From Hyphomicrobiales bacterium (lineage in GTDB: Bacteria; Pseudomonadota; Alphaproteobacteria; Rhizobiales; Rhizobiaceae), in the NCBI GenBank assembly GCA_900473045.1, contig UCKS01000001.1, positions 31,316 to 95,315 on the forward strand: a DNA stretch of 64,000 nucleotides, in the 5' to 3' direction. The translations under genes and the position numbers were made by a program. Numbering within the stretch: position 1 is the stretch's first letter; the number at the start of each line of letters is the position of its first letter. Of the stretch, positions 37,872-46,603 are shown piece after piece. The notes beneath the pieces were generated by a model. It made no database searches, was not told where the DNA came from, and worked only from the letters and a program-made list of their open reading frames with translations.

Positions 37872-39623
37872 TCAGTAATCGGCGAGCACCATGGACCCGT
37901 CTTTCCCAAAACGTGGCTGAACGCCCAGCAGTGGGCCGGCGCGGCTGATGATTTCCTTGATCATCGGGGCGGCGGTGGATGCTGCCGTGCGTCCGCCGTT
38001 TTCTCCAGTCTTGGGCGCATCGACAATCGACAGGACAATGTATTTCGGCTTGTCCATGGGAAAGCCTGCAACAAAGGCGTTGAAGTTGATGGTGCTGGCA
38101 TATCGGCCGTTGATCACCTTGTCGGCCGTCCCCGTCTTGCCGCCGACATTGAAACCCGGGACCTGCGCATGGCGGCCCGATCCGTTGGAGCCGTTCCAGT
38201 CGAAAAGATAGCGCATATCGGCGCTGGTCTTTTCCGTCACGACCGTGCGGGAGATCGCCATTGCCTCTTCAAGCGTCCGGGGCAGAAATGTGGGCGGGAT
38301 CAGGTTTCCGCCATTGATGAGCGAGGCGGCCGCCACGGCGGTCTGCAACGGCGTGGTCGCAACCCCGTGGCCGAACGAGATTGTCACCGAGTTGATTTTC
38401 TTCCAGGCCCTCGGCTGCGTCGGCGTCGCGACGCCCGGCATTTCCGTTTCCATTTTGGACAATAGCCCCAACCGGGTCAGGAATTCCTGATGGCCTTCGA
38501 TGCCGACCATGTCTGCCACCGCTGCGGTGCCGATGTTCGATGAATATTGGAACACCTCGACGATCGAAAGGGGCCGGTTCTTGCCCTTGAAATCCTTGAT
38601 CGTGAAACCACCCATGCGGATCGGGCGGGACGCATCGACAACCGAATTGAGGTTGATCTTTCCGGCGTCGAAACCCATGGCCAGGGTAAAGCTCTTGAAT
38701 GTCGATCCCATCTCGAACGTGGCGTTGCTGATCCGGTTGAACCAGCCCTTTTCGTATTCCTTGTCGATGTTGCCGTCCGGCAGTGTGCGGGATGGCTGAT
38801 TGGGGTCGTAATCGGGGACCGAGGCCATGGCGAGAACCTCGCCGGTTTCCATGTCCAGAACCACCGCGCCCGCAGCTTCCGCCTGATAGTCCGTCATTGC
38901 GCGTGCGGCGACCTCGCGGACGATATGCTGAACACGAAGGTCGATCGACAGCTTGACGGGCTCCAGACGCACATCGCCGGTCAAGCCGGCGGCGCGCAGA
39001 TCAGCCAGCCCCTGCTGGTCGATATACCGCTCCATGCCGGCAAGGCCCTGATTGTCGATATTCACATGGCCGAGAATATGCGATGCGGTGGGGCCGCCCG
39101 GATAGAAGCGCCGTTTCTCCGGCCGAAAGCCAATGCCGGGTATGCCGAGCGCCAGAATATCCGACTGCTGGCGTGGCGTCAGCTGCCGCTTCAACCATTG
39201 AAACGCGGAGCCGGATTGCAGTTTCTTGTGGGTGTCGCTCCAGTCGAGGTTGGGAATAACGGTTGCGAGCTTTTCGACCGCCTCATCGGCATCGACGATC
39301 CTGCGCGGCTCGGCATAGAGCGACATGGTTCGAAGATCCGTTGCCAGCAATTGTCCGTTGCGATCGACGATATCCGGCCGGGAGGCGACTGCGCCAGTGG
39401 TGTCGATGATCGATGCGAGAGCGATGGGGTCGGAAAGCCCGTATTGGACAAGGCGCCCAAGGGTCACAAGAAAGATGACGGCAAACCCGGCAATGATAAC
39501 ACCGAGCCTCTGCCTGGCATCAATTCTGCGTTGCGCGGTGCCAACGAAGGCTCGGTTCTTACGGCTGCTGAAATGTGTCCGGCTGCGAAGTCGCATGACA
39601 AAAGCAATCATTCCGACCGACAC
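37872..39623 (-). CDS. FtsI-type class B penicillin-binding protein
   Basis: Peptidoglycan transpeptidase of 583 residues. A single N-terminal anchor (about 41-60) is followed by the class-B dimerisation domain (ASRPDIVDRNGQLLA onward) and the transpeptidase domain with STFK (307-310), SSN (361-363) and KTGT (496-499). It resembles FtsI/PBP3 but lies outside any division/cell-wall cluster, so it may be a second PBP3 such as agrobacteria carry. Several starts are possible (39623 GTG, 39611, 39596). No operon partner is evident. Confidence 0.87.
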   Translation of the reverse strand: MSVGMIAFVMRLRSRTHFSSRKNRAFVGTAQRRIDARQRLGVIIAGFAVIFLVTLGRLVQYGLSDPIALASIIDTTGAVASRPDIVDRNGQLLATDLRTMSLYAEPRRIVDADEAVEKLATVIPNLDWSDTHKKLQSGSAFQWLKRQLTPRQQSDILALGIPGIGFRPEKRRFYPGGPTASHILGHVNIDNQGLAGMERYIDQQGLADLRAAGLTGDVRLEPVKLSIDLRVQHIVREVAARAMTDYQAEAAGAVVLDMETGEVLAMASVPDYDPNQPSRTLPDGNIDKEYEKGWFNRISNATFEMGSTFKSFTLAMGFDAGKINLNSVVDASRPIRMGGFTIKDFKGKNRPLSIVEVFQYSSNIGTAAVADMVGIEGHQEFLTRLGLLSKMETEMPGVATPTQPRAWKKINSVTISFGHGVATTPLQTAVAAASLINGGNLIPPTFLPRTLEEAMAISRTVVTEKTSADMRYLFDWNGSNGSGRHAQVPGFNVGGKTGTADKVINGRYASTINFNAFVAGFPMDKPKYIVLSIVDAPKTGENGGRTAASTAAPMIKEIISRAGPLLGVQPRFGKDGSMVLADY

Positions 39624-39854
39624 CCTCCATCCGCCGGAGAAAGCGCCCTGAACTCGCTTTTCCGGTTACCAAGATGGGTAACGTGCACGCAGTTGGGGTG
39701 GAAGCCAACGGGAGAGTGGGCAGAGGGCCGCCGATAATTAAAATTGGATTAATATACACTTAAAGTTGAAGGAGATTGTGTGAGTCTTCGTTAACTTTTG
39801 CTTTCGGTCCCGGTCGTTTCCTGCGACCAGCGCAGCCCCCGGCATTCACACAAA

Positions 39855-41327
39855 TCACGACGTCCGGCGGGCGATGCGGCCGCCGGTCACACCCATCGTG
39901 CCTCTGGCTTCGTAAAATGCTCTCTTGTGTTCATACATCGAAGCGTCGGCGCGCTGGACGAGGGACTCCATGGATTCCCCCTGTTCGCTGGTTGCGACGC
40001 CGAATGACATGGTGAGGGGCGCGCTCGAGTAGAACTGATTGTTGATCTTCAGTAGATCGTTGATCGTCTCCATCATGGCGCCCGCCGCTTTGTTGTCTGC
40101 TCCAGGCATCAGAACGGCGAACTCGTCGCCGCCGATCCGGGCGGCGTGGTTGGGCTGCGAGACGGCACCGTTGAGGATTTCGCCAAAGCGCCGCAACAAT
40201 GCGTCGCCGGCATCGTGGCCCAGCTGGTCATTGGCCTCCTTCAATCCGTTCAGATCGATGATGATCGCCGAAACGGGGCGCAGCGACTTTCGCTCCAGCC
40301 GGTTGATTTCATCCGCATAGAAGGCGCGATTGTAGAGTTTTGTCAGAACGTCATGCTTGCCGAGATATTCGAGATAGGCCTCGGCCTTCTTGCGTGCCGT
40401 AATATCGGCGAGCGCGATCTGAACGCGGGACCAGTCGTTTTCGTGGCCGGGGAACACCGAAAAATGCAACAGTATGTGGCGTTCCGAGCCATCCAGCGCG
40501 TAGTTGATGACTTCGCGGTGGTGGAAGAGGTTTCCGTTCCAAAGCTCGATGAGCTGCTCGCGAAACGGCTTTTCCATGTCGCCACGGAAGATATCGCTCA
40601 AGCGCTGAAGCAGCGTCATGCGATCCGGCGCACAGAAGAGGTCGAGCGTCGCCTGGTTGACGTCGATGACGCGGATTTCGCTCATGCACTGGGTGACGAA
40701 CTCGGGATGGACATCCATGAATGTTCGAAAGTCGCTGATGCCGCGTGCGCGGATATCCTCGATCAAGACCTTGATGCGGCTGAAATCCTCGATCCAGAGC
40801 GATACGGGCGAATGCTCGAAGATGCCTTCGGCATACAGTCTTTGCGCGATTTCCGCCCTGCGGGCATTCTCCCGCTCGGTGATGTCCTCGGTCGTCAGAA
40901 GCACCTTGGCGAGAGATCCCTCGTGACCCGGCATGACTGCACCGCGAAGCTGGATATCGAGGCGCCGTCCGGAGAGCGTGTAGTTGACGGTTGTGCTGGA
41001 AAACGTCAGCTTGCCGTCGAAAAGGTCGGCCAATTCATTGATATGTGTTTCGAGCATGTCGTCCCGAAAGATCTGCGCGACGCCGGTCCGAAGCTGCTCG
41101 AGGTCATCGGCCTCAAAAAGCTCAAGCGTCTTCCTGTTGACATCCAGCACCCGGATTCGCCTGGAGCATTCCGTGATACGCAAGACGTCATCCCGCAGGA
41201 AAGCGCGTATATCGGTGATCCCTTTTACGCGCCACACGTCGAAAAGCGCGTTTACTTCACTGAAATCCTCGATCCACATGGCAATCGGCGCAAGGTTGAA
41301 GACGCCGGAATCGAATGTCTCTTTCAT
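39855..41327 (-). CDS. Tandem PAS-domain diguanylate cyclase
   Basis: Cytoplasmic signalling protein of 490 residues. Two similar PAS-like repeats (about 1-155 and 170-320) each begin with PxxxWIEDFS and share (R/S)VxDVNxxTLxLF and (I)FRxDM. A GGDEF domain follows (about 330-490) with active site RIGGDEFAVL, so it should make cyclic di-GMP. The inhibitory RxxD site five residues before GGDEF is absent (QPNH instead). No EAL domain or membrane segment is seen. ATG 41327 has AGGTGG upstream; an extension to 41366 is unsupported. Confidence 0.88.
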   Translation of the reverse strand: MKETFDSGVFNLAPIAMWIEDFSEVNALFDVWRVKGITDIRAFLRDDVLRITECSRRIRVLDVNRKTLELFEADDLEQLRTGVAQIFRDDMLETHINELADLFDGKLTFSSTTVNYTLSGRRLDIQLRGAVMPGHEGSLAKVLLTTEDITERENARRAEIAQRLYAEGIFEHSPVSLWIEDFSRIKVLIEDIRARGISDFRTFMDVHPEFVTQCMSEIRVIDVNQATLDLFCAPDRMTLLQRLSDIFRGDMEKPFREQLIELWNGNLFHHREVINYALDGSERHILLHFSVFPGHENDWSRVQIALADITARKKAEAYLEYLGKHDVLTKLYNRAFYADEINRLERKSLRPVSAIIIDLNGLKEANDQLGHDAGDALLRRFGEILNGAVSQPNHAARIGGDEFAVLMPGADNKAAGAMMETINDLLKINNQFYSSAPLTMSFGVATSEQGESMESLVQRADASMYEHKRAFYEARGTMGVTGGRIARRTS

Positions 41328-41476
41328 TATGCCACCTGAAAACGAGCTGAGACCAGGATGCGCCACTGGCGCAAAGATCGCGTATCCGTAGTCTTAACCA
41401 CGAAAGGTAAACCACGCATTGATTACCGTTGCACAACAGTTTCTCCGCAGACCCGCTCCAGCCGTACATCGTGCCG

Positions 41477-41510
41477 TAAAAAAACCGGATGAAGCCAGTC
41501 ATCCGGTTTC
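41477..41510 (-). terminator. Rho-independent terminator of rpoH2
   Basis: On the minus strand an 11-base stem AAACCGGATGA / TCATCCGGTTT with a 6-base loop is followed by TTTT. It lies 20 bases past the rpoH2 stop. Confidence 0.9.
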
Positions 41511-41529
41511 ACGTTCGGTCAAATTTTCC

Positions 41530-42396
41530 TCAATGCCGCATTGCCAGCACCGGGGCTTCCGCGACCAGCGCGATCTTCAGCTTTTCCAAGGCGCGGGTTT
41601 CAATCTGGCGGACGCGTTCCTTGGAGATACCGAGGTCGGCGCCGAGCTCTTCCAGCGTCGCGCTGTCTTCGCAGAGGCGGCGCGCGCGAATGATTTTCAT
41701 TTCGCGCTCGTTCAGTTGGCACAGCGCGTGGCTGAGCCAGGTGCGGCGGCGCTCGCTGTCGATCATTTCGGAGACCTGCTCGTCCGGCAGGGGGGCGTCG
41801 CAAGCGAGAAGGTCGAGGCGTTCTCCGCCATCGGATTCGCCTGAGGAGGAAATCGGGGCCTGCAGCGAGGCATCGTTGCCGGACAGGCGTGCATCCATTG
41901 TCTGTACATCAGCAATGCTGACGCCGAGTGCCACGGCGATTTCCTCATGCACAGCGCGCGCCGTCAGGTGGCGGTCGCCCTGGGCAAGCTTGGCACGCAG
42001 GCGACGCAGATTGAAGAACAGCGCCTTTTGGGCCGAAGAGGTGCCGCCGCGGACGATCGACCAGTTGCGCAGCACGTAGTCCTGCATCGAAGCGCGGATC
42101 CACCAGCTGGCATAGGTGGAAAAACGGACTTCACGGCTCGGCTCGAAGCGGGCTGCGGCTTCCAGGAGGCCGATATGCCCCTCCTGGACGAGATCGCTCA
42201 TTGGCAGGCCGAAATTGCGAAACTTGGAGGCCATGGAAATCACCAGCCGCATATGGGCCATGGCGATCTTGTTGCGGGCATCCTGATCCTGATGCTCCTT
42301 CCACGCCAACGCCAGCGCATGCTCCTCATCCCGCTCGAGATAAGGTGCCGCCATGGCGATTTTGATCATGCGCCTGTCTGCTGAGAGATTTTTCAT
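41530..42396 (-). CDS. rpoH2: RNA polymerase sigma-32 factor RpoH (RpoH2 type)
   Basis: Heat-shock/general-stress alternative sigma factor of 288 residues. Region 2 contains MRLVISMASKFRNFGLPMSDLVQEGHIGLLEAAARFEP and FSTYASWWIRASMQDYVLRNWS, the RpoH box QKALFFNLRRLRAKL follows, and region 4 is TLEELGADLGISKERVRQIETRALEKLK. Length and the divergence from classical RpoH1 fit the second rhizobial paralogue. A GGAAC-N16-CGTT sequence upstream suggests control by the general stress sigma EcfG/RpoE2, as reported for rpoH2 in Sinorhizobium. Confidence 0.9.
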   Translation of the reverse strand: MKNLSADRRMIKIAMAAPYLERDEEHALALAWKEHQDQDARNKIAMAHMRLVISMASKFRNFGLPMSDLVQEGHIGLLEAAARFEPSREVRFSTYASWWIRASMQDYVLRNWSIVRGGTSSAQKALFFNLRRLRAKLAQGDRHLTARAVHEEIAVALGVSIADVQTMDARLSGNDASLQAPISSSGESDGGERLDLLACDAPLPDEQVSEMIDSERRRTWLSHALCQLNEREMKIIRARRLCEDSATLEELGADLGISKERVRQIETRALEKLKIALVAEAPVLAMRH

Positions 42397-42914
42397 CGGC
42401 TACTCCATGACGGGCACAAGGGGTGCCGCTGAACGATAGGTCGATAGGTATTTCGGGATTTCCGCCGCCTGGAGCTTGACCAGAATTCGAACCGCCCTAC
42501 TTCCTGCTGATATCCGGGGCCGAAGAAGAGGCCGCGGCAGTCCCGATTTGCGCAACTGCGCATATCCAGACGTTTTCAAACGCGCGCCCGATCAAAAGGT
42601 TCCCTGCTGCGCCGCAATATTTTGCGGTTCGGATGGACGATTTGCGTTTGGACCCCTGTTTACGGTCAACAGTTCGGCTTGAGGCCGATAGCTCGGTGGG
42701 TCGAATCACCGCAGTGACTGGAAAAGAGAAACTTACCCGCGTGTTAGGTTTGCTGCGGGCGCCAAATCCTGTGTGCCGCGATGAAAGCTGCTTGCCGGAA
42801 AAGTTAAAAAAGCGTTAACTTTGGATGGTTGTCCCCATAAGTTGCCTGTGAGTTAGTTAAAGACAGGGCTTGGACGGGATTCCTGTTTGTCCGGCACGAG
42901 TCTAGAGTCGCGTT
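42397..42914. other. Divergent intergenic region between rpoH2 and an acetyltransferase gene
   Basis: These 518 bases hold no supportable gene. The left half contains the EcfG-type promoter reading towards rpoH2. The right half (about 42800-42914), AT-richer, should hold the promoter of the rightward acetyltransferase gene; no clear boxes are visible. Confidence 0.5.
42579..42603 (-). promoter_or_regulatory. EcfG/RpoE2-type promoter upstream of rpoH2
   Basis: On the minus strand GGAAC (42603-42599) is followed after exactly 16 bases by CGTT (42582-42579), matching the alphaproteobacterial general-stress consensus GGAAC-N16/17-CGTT. It points at rpoH2 with a predicted leader of roughly 170-180 bases. 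Confidence 0.68.
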
Positions 42915-43421
42915 ATGAAAACACTATCAATCGAGGTGCGTCCGGGCGAGCCGAGGGACGCCATGTCCATCTCGGATGTGCACCGCGTCTCGTGGCTGCA
43001 GGCCTATGGCGGCCTCATTCCGCACAAGCCGCTGACCCAGATGGTTCATCGGCGCGATCATGCGTGGTGGCGCAAGGCCACGCGCGGCCCCTCGACATTG
43101 CTGGTCGTCGAAGTTGCCGGCGTGATCGCCGGCTACGCGACGCTTGGCCTCAACCGGTCCCGCTCGCTGCCGCAGGAAGGCGAGGTCTACGAGATCTACC
43201 TGCGGCCGGAATATCAGGGCATCGGCCTTGGCCGCATCCTGTTCGGCGAAGCCAAGAGCCTGCTGAAATCGCTGGGCTGCCAAGGTCTCGTCGTCTGGTG
43301 CCTGGAAGATAGTCACCATGCCGACCGCTTCTTCCGCATGGCCGGCGGCCGCGATCTCTGCGAGGGCATGGAAGATTTCGGCGAAAAAAACCTCAAGAAG
43401 ATCGGATATATCTGGGATTGA
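42915..43421 (+). CDS. GNAT N-acetyltransferase
   Basis: Acetyltransferase of 168 residues. The N-terminal VRPGEPRDAMSISDVHRVSWLQAYGGLIP is typical of the RimI-like single-domain type, and the CoA loop is LRPEYQGIGLGRILFGEAKSLL, followed by GLVVWCLEDSHHADRFFRMAGG. The acceptor is unknown. It converges with a secreted-protein gene, with 14 bases between ends. Confidence 0.87.
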   Translation: MKTLSIEVRPGEPRDAMSISDVHRVSWLQAYGGLIPHKPLTQMVHRRDHAWWRKATRGPSTLLVVEVAGVIAGYATLGLNRSRSLPQEGEVYEIYLRPEYQGIGLGRILFGEAKSLLKSLGCQGLVVWCLEDSHHADRFFRMAGGRDLCEGMEDFGEKNLKKIGYIWD

Positions 43422-43435
43422 TATCCCAATTGCCT

Positions 43436-44053
43436 TCAGGGCTGCGGATACGAACGGCTGGGGTCGGTTGCAAGCGGGCCGCGCACCCCATGAAAAACCG
43501 CCTCATCCGCCGCGCAGACAAACCCCGCAGCTTTTGTATCGGCGACCTGCCGTGCCAGACCATTAGGCTCTGGATTTGACAGGGCGTCGACATAGCCCGC
43601 AACACAGCCCTTGCCATCGCTTCCGGCGACTTTCGAGATGACGAGAACCTGGCCGGTATCGGCGGGGGGAAGCCCCGGTTCCATGGCGCCGGAGTTGGAG
43701 ATGAACCAGCGCTGGATGGCGGCCACCGGTTTGCCGGCATCGTCGAGCCGCCATTCGATCTTGCGGCCGGTATAATTGAAGGCGCCGAAGGTCTCGAAAG
43801 TCCCTTCGATATAGGCTGCATTGACCTTGCCATAGAGAATAGCCTGCCGCAGGTCGCCTTCCTTGTAATAGACCGGATGATCCGCGTAGCCTTGGCACAT
43901 CAGAACGATGCCGCCGCCCGGTTCGTCCCCGGCCGAAAGCTTTCTGCAATGGTCGGTATCGAGGTTCGTATAGACGCTGTTATTGGCCAGTGCGGCCCCA
44001 GCCGCCATCGATAAGGGGATCAAAAACGGTATGGCACAGGCGAACGGTTTCAT
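43436..44053 (-). CDS. Secreted hypothetical protein
   Basis: Exported protein of 205 residues with a signal peptide (MKPFACAIPFLIPLSMAAGAALA). I do not recognise a named domain. Four cysteines (DHCRKL, LMCQGY, KGCVAGY, GFVCAAD) could form two disulfides, and the segment AYIEGTFETFGAFNYTGRKIEWRLDD suggests a beta-rich fold. The ATG at 44053 has a strong GGAGGAGGA upstream; the frame continues to 44176 but lacks a signal peptide there. Divergent from the pyrophosphatase gene. Confidence 0.78.
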   Translation of the reverse strand: MKPFACAIPFLIPLSMAAGAALANNSVYTNLDTDHCRKLSAGDEPGGGIVLMCQGYADHPVYYKEGDLRQAILYGKVNAAYIEGTFETFGAFNYTGRKIEWRLDDAGKPVAAIQRWFISNSGAMEPGLPPADTGQVLVISKVAGSDGKGCVAGYVDALSNPEPNGLARQVADTKAAGFVCAADEAVFHGVRGPLATDPSRSYPQP

Positions 44054-44205
44054 CAGGGCTCCTCCTCCAGATACACCTTGAAAAATACGCGAATAGTTGG
44101 TCAAACGTCGCATTTTTCGGAGCAAAACGAAAGTAATGTTGCGCCGCGTCATGTTTCCCGATATCGGACTTGCCATCCGAAAAACTGGCCCTTGGGGGAA
44201 AACTC

Positions 44206-44739
44206 ATGCGTATTGATGCAATTTCGATTGGAAAGAATCCGCCGGAAGATATCAACGTGATCGTCGAGGTTCCGGTTGGCGGACATCCGATCAAGTATGA
44301 AATGGACAAGGAAGCCGGCACGCTGGTCGTCGACCGTTTCCTCTACACGCCGATGACCTATCCGGGCAATTACGGCTTCGTGCCGCACACGCTGTCGGAA
44401 GACGGCGATCCGATCGATGTTCTGATCGCCTCCACCCGTCCGCTGGTGCCCGGCTGCGTCATCAACGTGCGCCCTATCGGCGTTTTGATGATGGAAGACA
44501 ATTCCGGCAAGGACGAGAAGATCGTCGCCGTGCCGAACTATCACCTGACCAAGCGTTACGACAAGGTGAAGGACTATACCGACCTGCCGGAAATCACCCT
44601 GCAGCAGATCGAGCATTTCTTCGAGCACTACAAGGATCTGGAGCCCGGCAAGTGGGTGAAGATTTACGGCTGGAAGGATGCCGCCGTTGCCCAGCAACTG
44701 ATCCTCGAAGCGGTCGAGCGCGCCAAGGCTGAGAAGTAA
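44206..44739 (+). CDS. ppa: Inorganic pyrophosphatase
   Basis: Soluble family-I pyrophosphatase of 177 residues that hydrolyses PPi and drives biosynthetic reactions. Active-site segments are [18 protein letters not shown], the signature DGDPIDVLI (metal-binding aspartates), and KDEKIVAVP...[11 protein letters not shown]. The start at 44206 has GGGGG upstream and matches the family N terminus ([21 protein letters not shown] in part). A strong terminator follows. Confidence 0.96.
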   Translation: MRIDAISIGKNPPEDINVIVEVPVGGHPIKYEMDKEAGTLVVDRFLYTPMTYPGNYGFVPHTLSEDGDPIDVLIASTRPLVPGCVINVRPIGVLMMEDNSGKDEKIVAVPNYHLTKRYDKVKDYTDLPEITLQQIEHFFEHYKDLEPGKWVKIYGWKDAAVAQQLILEAVERAKAEK

Positions 44740-44773
44740 GTCAAACCGGCTTAAAGTCTCCAGACTCCAAAAG

Positions 44774-44808
44774 AAAACCTCCGGATCAGGCCGATCCGGA
44801 GGTTTTTT
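44774..44808 (+). terminator. Rho-independent terminator of ppa
   Basis: AAAACCTCCGGATC pairs with GATCCGGAGGTTTT around a 5-base loop, followed by TT. With A runs on the left it can also serve the leftward yggT-like gene ending at 44851, so it is probably bidirectional. Confidence 0.92.
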
Positions 44809-44850
44809 ATTGTCTAGGTTCAAGCCTTGGGCCCGAAGGCGCTCAAGCGT

Positions 44851-45144
44851 TTAGCTGAGCAAGGCGGCAGCAACGGTCGTGTTGAGGAAATACCAGAGGA
44901 AATAGAGGATGACCAAAACCACCAGCGGCGAGAGATCGACGCCGCCCATGTTGGGCAGGACGTTGCGGATCGGCCGGTAGAGCGGTTCGGTTAGCTGGTA
45001 GAGCGAACGGCCGATCATGTTGATGGCGTTGTTGTTCACGTTGATGACGTTGAAGGCGTAGAGCCAAGAAAAAATGGCCGAGGCGATGACCAGGAACCAC
45101 GCAATGTTGATGATGAAATTCAGGGTCGCAATGACAGCAAGCAT
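44851..45144 (-). CDS. YggT family membrane protein
   Basis: Small inner-membrane protein of 97 residues with two hydrophobic segments flanking the YggT signature LTEPLYRPIRNVLP. YggT proteins are linked to osmotic stress, cell division or turgor, with unclear mechanism. Start 45144 (MLAVIATLNFI) has TTGGAG eight bases upstream; an ATG ten codons earlier is less likely. Divergent from the MFS gene. Confidence 0.88.
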   Translation of the reverse strand: MLAVIATLNFIINIAWFLVIASAIFSWLYAFNVINVNNNAINMIGRSLYQLTEPLYRPIRNVLPNMGGVDLSPLVVLVILYFLWYFLNTTVAAALLS

Positions 45145-45273
45145 GCCGGTCTCCAATTCGTTGTTGACAGACATGTAGACATTGACGACTAAACCGGCAA
45201 GTCCACGCTTCGCGATGGGCCAAACATGTTTAATGCGGCAGGATAGCCTGCCGTTGTTCGGAAAGATTGCCGC

Positions 45274-46521
45274 ATGTCCGTCCTTCAAGGTGCAGACCGG
45301 TTTGCCGCATTCCGGCATGTCTCCTACGCCCGTTTCTTCTTCGCCCGCTTTCTTGCGTCCTTCGCCATCCAGATCATCAGCGTCTCGGTGGGATGGCAGA
45401 TGTACGAGCAGACGCAGAACACGCTCTATCTCGGTCTGATCGGCCTGTTTCAGTTCCTGCCATCGCTGCTGCTGATCCTGATCACCGGTTCGGTCGCCGA
45501 CCGCCATTCGCGAAGGATGATCGTCTCGGTTTGCATGATCATCAGCGCGCTTTGCGCGGCGGCACTTTTGGGACTGACGATCGCCGACGCCTTTTCGCCC
45601 TGGCCGGTGTTTGCCATCCTGATCGTCTTCGGTATCGAGCGTGCCTTCATGGCACCGGCGGTGCAATCGCTGGCGCCGAACCTCGTTCCAGCCCGGGATC
45701 TGGCGAACGCTATTGCCTGGAATTCGTCCTCCTGGCAGACGGCCGCCATTCTGGGGCCTGTCGCCGGTGGTCTGCTCTATGGCGTGAGCGCCCTTGTTGC
45801 CTATTCCGTGGCGCTGGTCTTTCTTGTTCTTGCGTCAATTCTCATCTTCATGATCGAGAAGCCGGCGCAGCACAGCCTCAGCGAACCACGCGACTGGACC
45901 TCGGTGCTGGCCGGGTTCAAGTTCATCCGCACGGAAAAGATCGTGCTGGGCGCAATCTCACTCGATCTGTTTGCCGTGCTGCTCGGCGGGGCAGTGGCGC
46001 TGATGCCGGTGTTTGCCAGCGAAATTCTCGTGCTCGGTCCGCTCGGTCTTGGCCTGTTGCGGGCGGCACCCGGTATCGGCGCGATCCTCGTTGCCGTGAC
46101 ATTGGCCGCCTATCCGATCCGCCATCATGCCGGCCGGCTGATGTTTGCCGGTGTGGGATTGTTTGGTCTCGGCACGGTGATCTTCGGTCTGTCGCAGGTT
46201 GCCTGGCTGTCGATCGCGGCGCTGATGCTGATGGGCGCATCGGACATGATCTCGGTCTATGTGCGCGAAACGCTGATCGCGCTGTGGACGCCGGATGCCG
46301 TGCGCGGCCGGGTCAACGCCGTCAACATGGTGTTTGTCGGCGCGTCGAACGAGCTTGGCGAATTCCGCGCCGGCACGATGGCGCATTTTATCGGCGCGGT
46401 TCCGGCAGTGGTGATTGGTGGCGTCGGTACGCTGGCGGTCGCGGTGATCTGGGCACTGGGCTTTCCGCAGCTGCGCAAGATCGATTCGCTGGATGCGCCG
46501 GATCGTACTGTCTCGGGATGA
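45274..46521 (+). CDS. MFS transporter (MFS_3/enterobactin-exporter-like)
   Basis: Membrane carrier of 415 residues with about 12 hydrophobic segments. The N terminus FRHVSYARFFFARFLASFAIQIISVSVGWQMYE and motif-A-like SVADRHSRRMIVSVCM place it in the MFS_3 group, which includes EntS. FGIERAFMAPAVQSLAPNLV is another group hallmark. The substrate cannot be told. A half RIME repeat follows the stop. Confidence 0.88.
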   Translation: MSVLQGADRFAAFRHVSYARFFFARFLASFAIQIISVSVGWQMYEQTQNTLYLGLIGLFQFLPSLLLILITGSVADRHSRRMIVSVCMIISALCAAALLGLTIADAFSPWPVFAILIVFGIERAFMAPAVQSLAPNLVPARDLANAIAWNSSSWQTAAILGPVAGGLLYGVSALVAYSVALVFLVLASILIFMIEKPAQHSLSEPRDWTSVLAGFKFIRTEKIVLGAISLDLFAVLLGGAVALMPVFASEILVLGPLGLGLLRAAPGIGAILVAVTLAAYPIRHHAGRLMFAGVGLFGLGTVIFGLSQVAWLSIAALMLMGASDMISVYVRETLIALWTPDAVRGRVNAVNMVFVGASNELGEFRAGTMAHFIGAVPAVVIGGVGTLAVAVIWALGFPQLRKIDSLDAPDRTVSG

Positions 46522-46538
46522 TCGGTTCGGACCGTGCC

Positions 46539-46589
46539 GCCCCCTCATCCGGCCCTGCGGGCCACCTTCTCCCCGCTGGGGAGAAGAGG
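46539..46589. repeat. Partial RIME repeat after the MFS gene
   Basis: Half element: CCCCCTCATCCGGCCCTGCGGGCCACC followed by a TTCTCCCC / GGGGAGAA hairpin, matching the right-hand half of the element at 55535-55678. The left half is missing. Confidence 0.75.
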
Positions 46590-46603
46590 AAACGGTGACT
46601 TGC

